A stretch of DNA of 7,855 nucleotides from an uncultured Mailhella sp. (GTDB taxonomy: Bacteria; Desulfobacterota; Desulfovibrionia; Desulfovibrionales; Desulfovibrionaceae), in the NCBI GenBank assembly GCA_910579055.1, contig CAJTSU010000165.1, positions 1 through 7,855 on the forward strand, given 5' to 3'. Below are positions 5,790 to 7,855 of this stretch, in pieces. The position numbers were made by a program, and so were the translations under genes. Every line of letters starts with the position of its first letter. Position 1 is the stretch's first letter. A model generated the notes under the pieces. The model made no database searches. It saw nothing but the letters and a program-made list of their open reading frames with translations, and had not been told where the DNA came from.

Positions 5790-6044
5790 ATGCCCCCGGT
5801 CATCGACAGGGAAAAATGCACCGGCTGCGGAACGTGCGCGGAAATCTGCCCCGTGCAGGTATTCCGGCACTACAGAGACAACGACAAGGTTCCGGAGGTA
5901 ACATTCCGGCGTGAATGCTGGCATTGCAACGCCTGCGTGCTGGACTGCCCGGCCGGGGCCGTTTCCCTCTCCGTTCCGCTTCCCTACATGCTGCTGCATG
6001 TGGACGCATCAACACTCAAGCCGGGGGAGAGGCCTCATGTATAG
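5790..6044 (+). CDS. Small 2[4Fe-4S] ferredoxin, AprB-like electron-transfer subunit (paralog 2)
   Basis: This 84-residue protein carries two classical motifs, Cys10-x2-Cys13-x2-Cys16-x3-Cys20-Pro21 and Cys43-x2-Cys46-x2-Cys49-x3-Cys53-Pro54, for two [4Fe-4S] clusters. Trp44 after the first Cys of motif two matches the electron-relay Trp position of AprB, and the segment E-C-W-H-C-N-A-C is shared with the other ferredoxin at 3869-4090. The roughly 30 residues after motif two are far fewer than the AprB tail. Both ferredoxins begin M-P-P-V-I, supporting a common origin. AAGGAG (5778-5783) stands 6 bases before the ATG. The stop codon overlaps the start of the second flavoprotein gene by 8 bases, which points to translational coupling and to a complex of the two products. 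Unlike paralog 1, it keeps Pro after both cluster motifs and has no extra Cys. Confidence 0.9.
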   Translation: MPPVIDREKCTGCGTCAEICPVQVFRHYRDNDKVPEVTFRRECWHCNACVLDCPAGAVSLSVPLPYMLLHVDASTLKPGERPHV

Positions 6045-7728
6045 CATCGCACAGAGCATGGACACCGACGTGCTGGTCATGGGCGGCGGCATCGCCGGGC
6101 TCATGGCGGCCATAGCTTCAGCAGATCGGGGGGCGAAAGTCCTTGTGGCGGAAAAGGCCAACACGAGGCGCAGCGGCTCCGGAGCTACCGGCAACGATCA
6201 TTTCCGCTGCTGGATACCGGAAAAGCACGGCCCGGATTACCGGGTCATCATGAACGAGGTTCTCAATTTCTCCCAGTTCGGGCTGTGCCACGATACCGTC
6301 CTGACCAGACGCTTTCTTGAAAAATCCTTTGATATCGTGAAAATGTGGGATGCATGGGGCATTCCCATGCGCCCCACCGGAGACTGGGAATTCACCGGCC
6401 ATGCCTTTCCCGGGCGCATCCGCAGCGCCCTCAAGTACGACGGCGCGCAGCAGAAACCCATTCTGACCAGAGAAGCGCGCAAGCGCGGGGCGGATATCCT
6501 CAATCATCATGCCGTCATTGAACTGCTGGCGGAAGACGGCGAAATCGCCGGAGCGCTGACGCTGGACACCTCGCGGGATGAACCTGCCTTTACCCTGATC
6601 CGGGCGAAATGCGTTGTCGTGGCCACGGGCTGCACCACCCGCCTGTATGTCAACAAGGCCACGCCCGGCTGGATGTTCAACACGGCCTTCTGCCCCGGCA
6701 ACGCCGGGGGCGGCATCGCCCAGAGCTTCCGGGCCGGAGCGAAGCTGGTCAATCTGGAACTGGCCACCCGCCACGCCGGGCCGCGCTACTTCGAGCGCGC
6801 GGGCAAATCCACCTGGATCGGCGTATACAAGTACCCGGACGGACGAACCCTCGGCCCCTTTGTCAGCAAACCCACAAAGGAACTCGGCGACATCACCTCG
6901 GATATCTGGAACGCCTCTTTCACGGAAGTAGTGAAGAACGGAACCGGCCCGGCCTATCTTGACTGCTCGGAAACCTCGCCCGAAGATCTGGCCTACATGC
7001 GCTGGGGCATGAAGGGTGAAGGCCTCACAGCCCTGCTTGACTATATGGACAGCGAAGGCATAGACCCGGCCAGACATGCCGTGGAATTCATGCAGTACGA
7101 ACCCTTCCTCATCGGCAAGGGGCTGGATGTGGATATCAACGGGCAGTCCAGCCTGCCCGGCCTCTATGCGGCCGGGGATGTGGTGGGCAACTTCCGCGCC
7201 GACATCGGCGGCGCGGCGGTGTACGGCTGGATCAGCGGCGACCACGCGGGAGCATCGGCTTCCGGGCGGAAGTTGCGCGAAGGGCTGGAACGGCATCCCG
7301 CTGTGGAACAGGCCCTTGCGCGCTGCGCGAGCATCATGGAACGCGGACAACGCGGGTATGGCTGGGATGAAGCCAACATGGCCGTACAGCAGCTCATGAG
7401 CGACTATGCTCCGGCCGGCCCTTTTGAAAAACGCTCCGAAAGCCTGCTGGATGCGGGCATACACTACATGCGCGCCCTGCGCGACAAGAGCCGCGCGGGT
7501 CTGGGCGCCGTCTGCTCGCATACCCTGCTGCGCGCCCTGGAAAGCCTTGACCTCATGGATGTGGGAGAAGCGCTCATGGTTGCCGCGCGCGAACGCAGAG
7601 AAAGCAGAGGCCCTCATCTGCGCGCGGATTACACGTTCACCAACCCCATGCTGGGCGAACTTTTTCTGGATGTCTTCTTTAAGGGGGGCAAAATACAAAC
7701 GGAATGGCGCAAACGCAACATGGTATAG
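6037..7728 (+). CDS. FAD-dependent oxidoreductase, AprA/FrdA-superfamily flavoprotein (paralog 2)
   Basis: This 563-residue cytoplasmic flavoprotein is clearly paralogous to the product of 2167-3825 and collinear with it from the first residues. GGGIAG (16-21), Glu39-Lys40, SGSGATGNDHF (46-56), a W-D-A-W-G-I-P-M segment, GPRYF-x3-GKSTW (248-260), GLYAAGD (375-381) and a C-terminal RERRESRGPH-x-R-x-D-Y all correspond. The last is closer to the ESRGAH motif of succinate dehydrogenase/fumarate reductase flavoproteins. The AprA-like segment E-P-F-L-I-G (355-360) is kept, but the following S-H-S-G of AprA reads K-G-L-D, and the FrdA T-E-G-x-R-G-E-G-G motif is missing. The substrate is therefore unknown and may differ from that of paralog 1, since their substrate-side segments differ. 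GGGGGAGAGG (6022-6031 region) precedes the ATG, which overlaps the ferredoxin stop codon. No signal peptide is present. Last recognised gene of the transporter operon. Confidence 0.87.
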   Translation: MYSIAQSMDTDVLVMGGGIAGLMAAIASADRGAKVLVAEKANTRRSGSGATGNDHFRCWIPEKHGPDYRVIMNEVLNFSQFGLCHDTVLTRRFLEKSFDIVKMWDAWGIPMRPTGDWEFTGHAFPGRIRSALKYDGAQQKPILTREARKRGADILNHHAVIELLAEDGEIAGALTLDTSRDEPAFTLIRAKCVVVATGCTTRLYVNKATPGWMFNTAFCPGNAGGGIAQSFRAGAKLVNLELATRHAGPRYFERAGKSTWIGVYKYPDGRTLGPFVSKPTKELGDITSDIWNASFTEVVKNGTGPAYLDCSETSPEDLAYMRWGMKGEGLTALLDYMDSEGIDPARHAVEFMQYEPFLIGKGLDVDINGQSSLPGLYAAGDVVGNFRADIGGAAVYGWISGDHAGASASGRKLREGLERHPAVEQALARCASIMERGQRGYGWDEANMAVQQLMSDYAPAGPFEKRSESLLDAGIHYMRALRDKSRAGLGAVCSHTLLRALESLDLMDVGEALMVAARERRESRGPHLRADYTFTNPMLGELFLDVFFKGGKIQTEWRKRNMV

Positions 7729-7756
7729 CGCAAAGCTTTGTTGTAGAGTTGTGTTG

Positions 7757-7855
7757 ATGGCGCTGTGCGTAACATGTGCCTTTGTACCGGCATGGGCGGC
7801 AACGTTCGTTGCAGCAAAGGCAGCCCGTGTTCCACACGGGCGAAAGGCGTCTTGG
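7757..7855 (+). CDS. Possible start of a further gene, cut by the window end
   Basis: An ATG at 7757 opens 33 codons with no stop before the window ends. The peptide begins M-A-L-C-V-T-C-A-F-V-P-A-W-A-A, short and hydrophobic with an A-W-A-A stretch that could be a secretion signal cleavage site. In-frame GTG (7751) and TTG (7754) are alternative starts. Only a weak AGAG (7745-7748) serves as ribosome binding site, and the region is dominated by inverted repeats, so it may equally be non-coding. No family is recognised. Confidence 0.2.
   Translation, partial: MALCVTCAFVPAWAATFVAAKAARVPHGRKASW
7777..7841 (+). repeat. Nested inverted repeats downstream of the second flavoprotein gene
   Basis: Three perfect dyads crowd into 65 bases, starting about 50 bases past the stop codon at 7728. 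TGCCTTTG (7777-7784) pairs with CAAAGGCA (7815-7822). Inside it GCAAC (7799-7803) pairs with GTTGC (7808-7812) around GTTC. Directly after, GCCCGTGT (7823-7830) pairs with ACACGGGC (7834-7841) around TCC. The last stem could end the operon transcript but lacks a following T run. The array could be a structured 3' region or a small RNA; no known RNA family is recognised. Confidence 0.45.

Noticed and set aside
6118..7698. Minus-strand open frame of 526 codons opposite the second flavoprotein gene
   Set aside because: Same reason as the other antisense frames: composition follows the plus-strand codons and no domain is visible.
1..7855. CRISPR array, insertion sequence, tRNA or rRNA gene
   Set aside because: No regularly spaced direct repeats, transposase motifs, terminal inverted repeats or tRNA arms were seen anywhere in the window.

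Overview
The window looks like a chromosomal segment of a GC-rich anaerobic bacterium, most plausibly a Desulfovibrionaceae-type sulfate or sulfite reducer (Desulfovibrio/Bilophila-like). This rests on AprAB-like flavoprotein/ferredoxin pairs, a non-canonical Crp/Fnr regulator, strong AAGGAG ribosome binding sites and biased codon use. The organism assignment is inference, since no rRNA or marker gene is present.

Layout. A LysO-type lysine exporter gene (52-1050, minus) is divergent from a Crp/Fnr-family regulator gene (1306-1977, plus). Their shared 255-base spacer holds a good sigma70 promoter for the exporter and an inverted repeat just ahead of the regulator. Rightward, all genes are on the plus strand. 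Module 1 is an AprA/FrdA-superfamily flavoprotein (2167-3825) followed by a small 2[4Fe-4S] ferredoxin (3869-4090). A 190-base spacer follows with GC-rich hairpins, a perfect 10+4+10 palindrome placed like a class II Crp-family activator site, promoter-like hexamers and a 5' leader hairpin. Module 2 is a divergent SLC13/DASS-family anion transporter (4281-5768), a second 2[4Fe-4S] ferredoxin (5790-6044) and a second, paralogous flavoprotein (6037-7728) overlapping it by 8 bases. The right end (7729-7855) holds nested inverted repeats and possibly the start of another gene.

How the parts may work together. The two flavoprotein/ferredoxin pairs are paralogous and lie in opposite gene order around the transporter (flavoprotein-ferredoxin, transporter, ferredoxin-flavoprotein). 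Each pair resembles the AprA/AprB catalytic and electron-transfer subunits of APS reductase, down to a conserved Trp in the second cluster motif of the small subunit. However, the AprA substrate-site segment is not conserved and the long AprB C-terminal tail is missing. The proposal is that the transporter imports an organic or inorganic anion that two related cytoplasmic flavoenzymes reduce or oxidise, using ferredoxin-type subunits wired to the respiratory or energy metabolism, under control of the Crp-like regulator. The substrate cannot be read from the sequence. This two-pair redox/transport locus is the best candidate for an undescribed system in the window.
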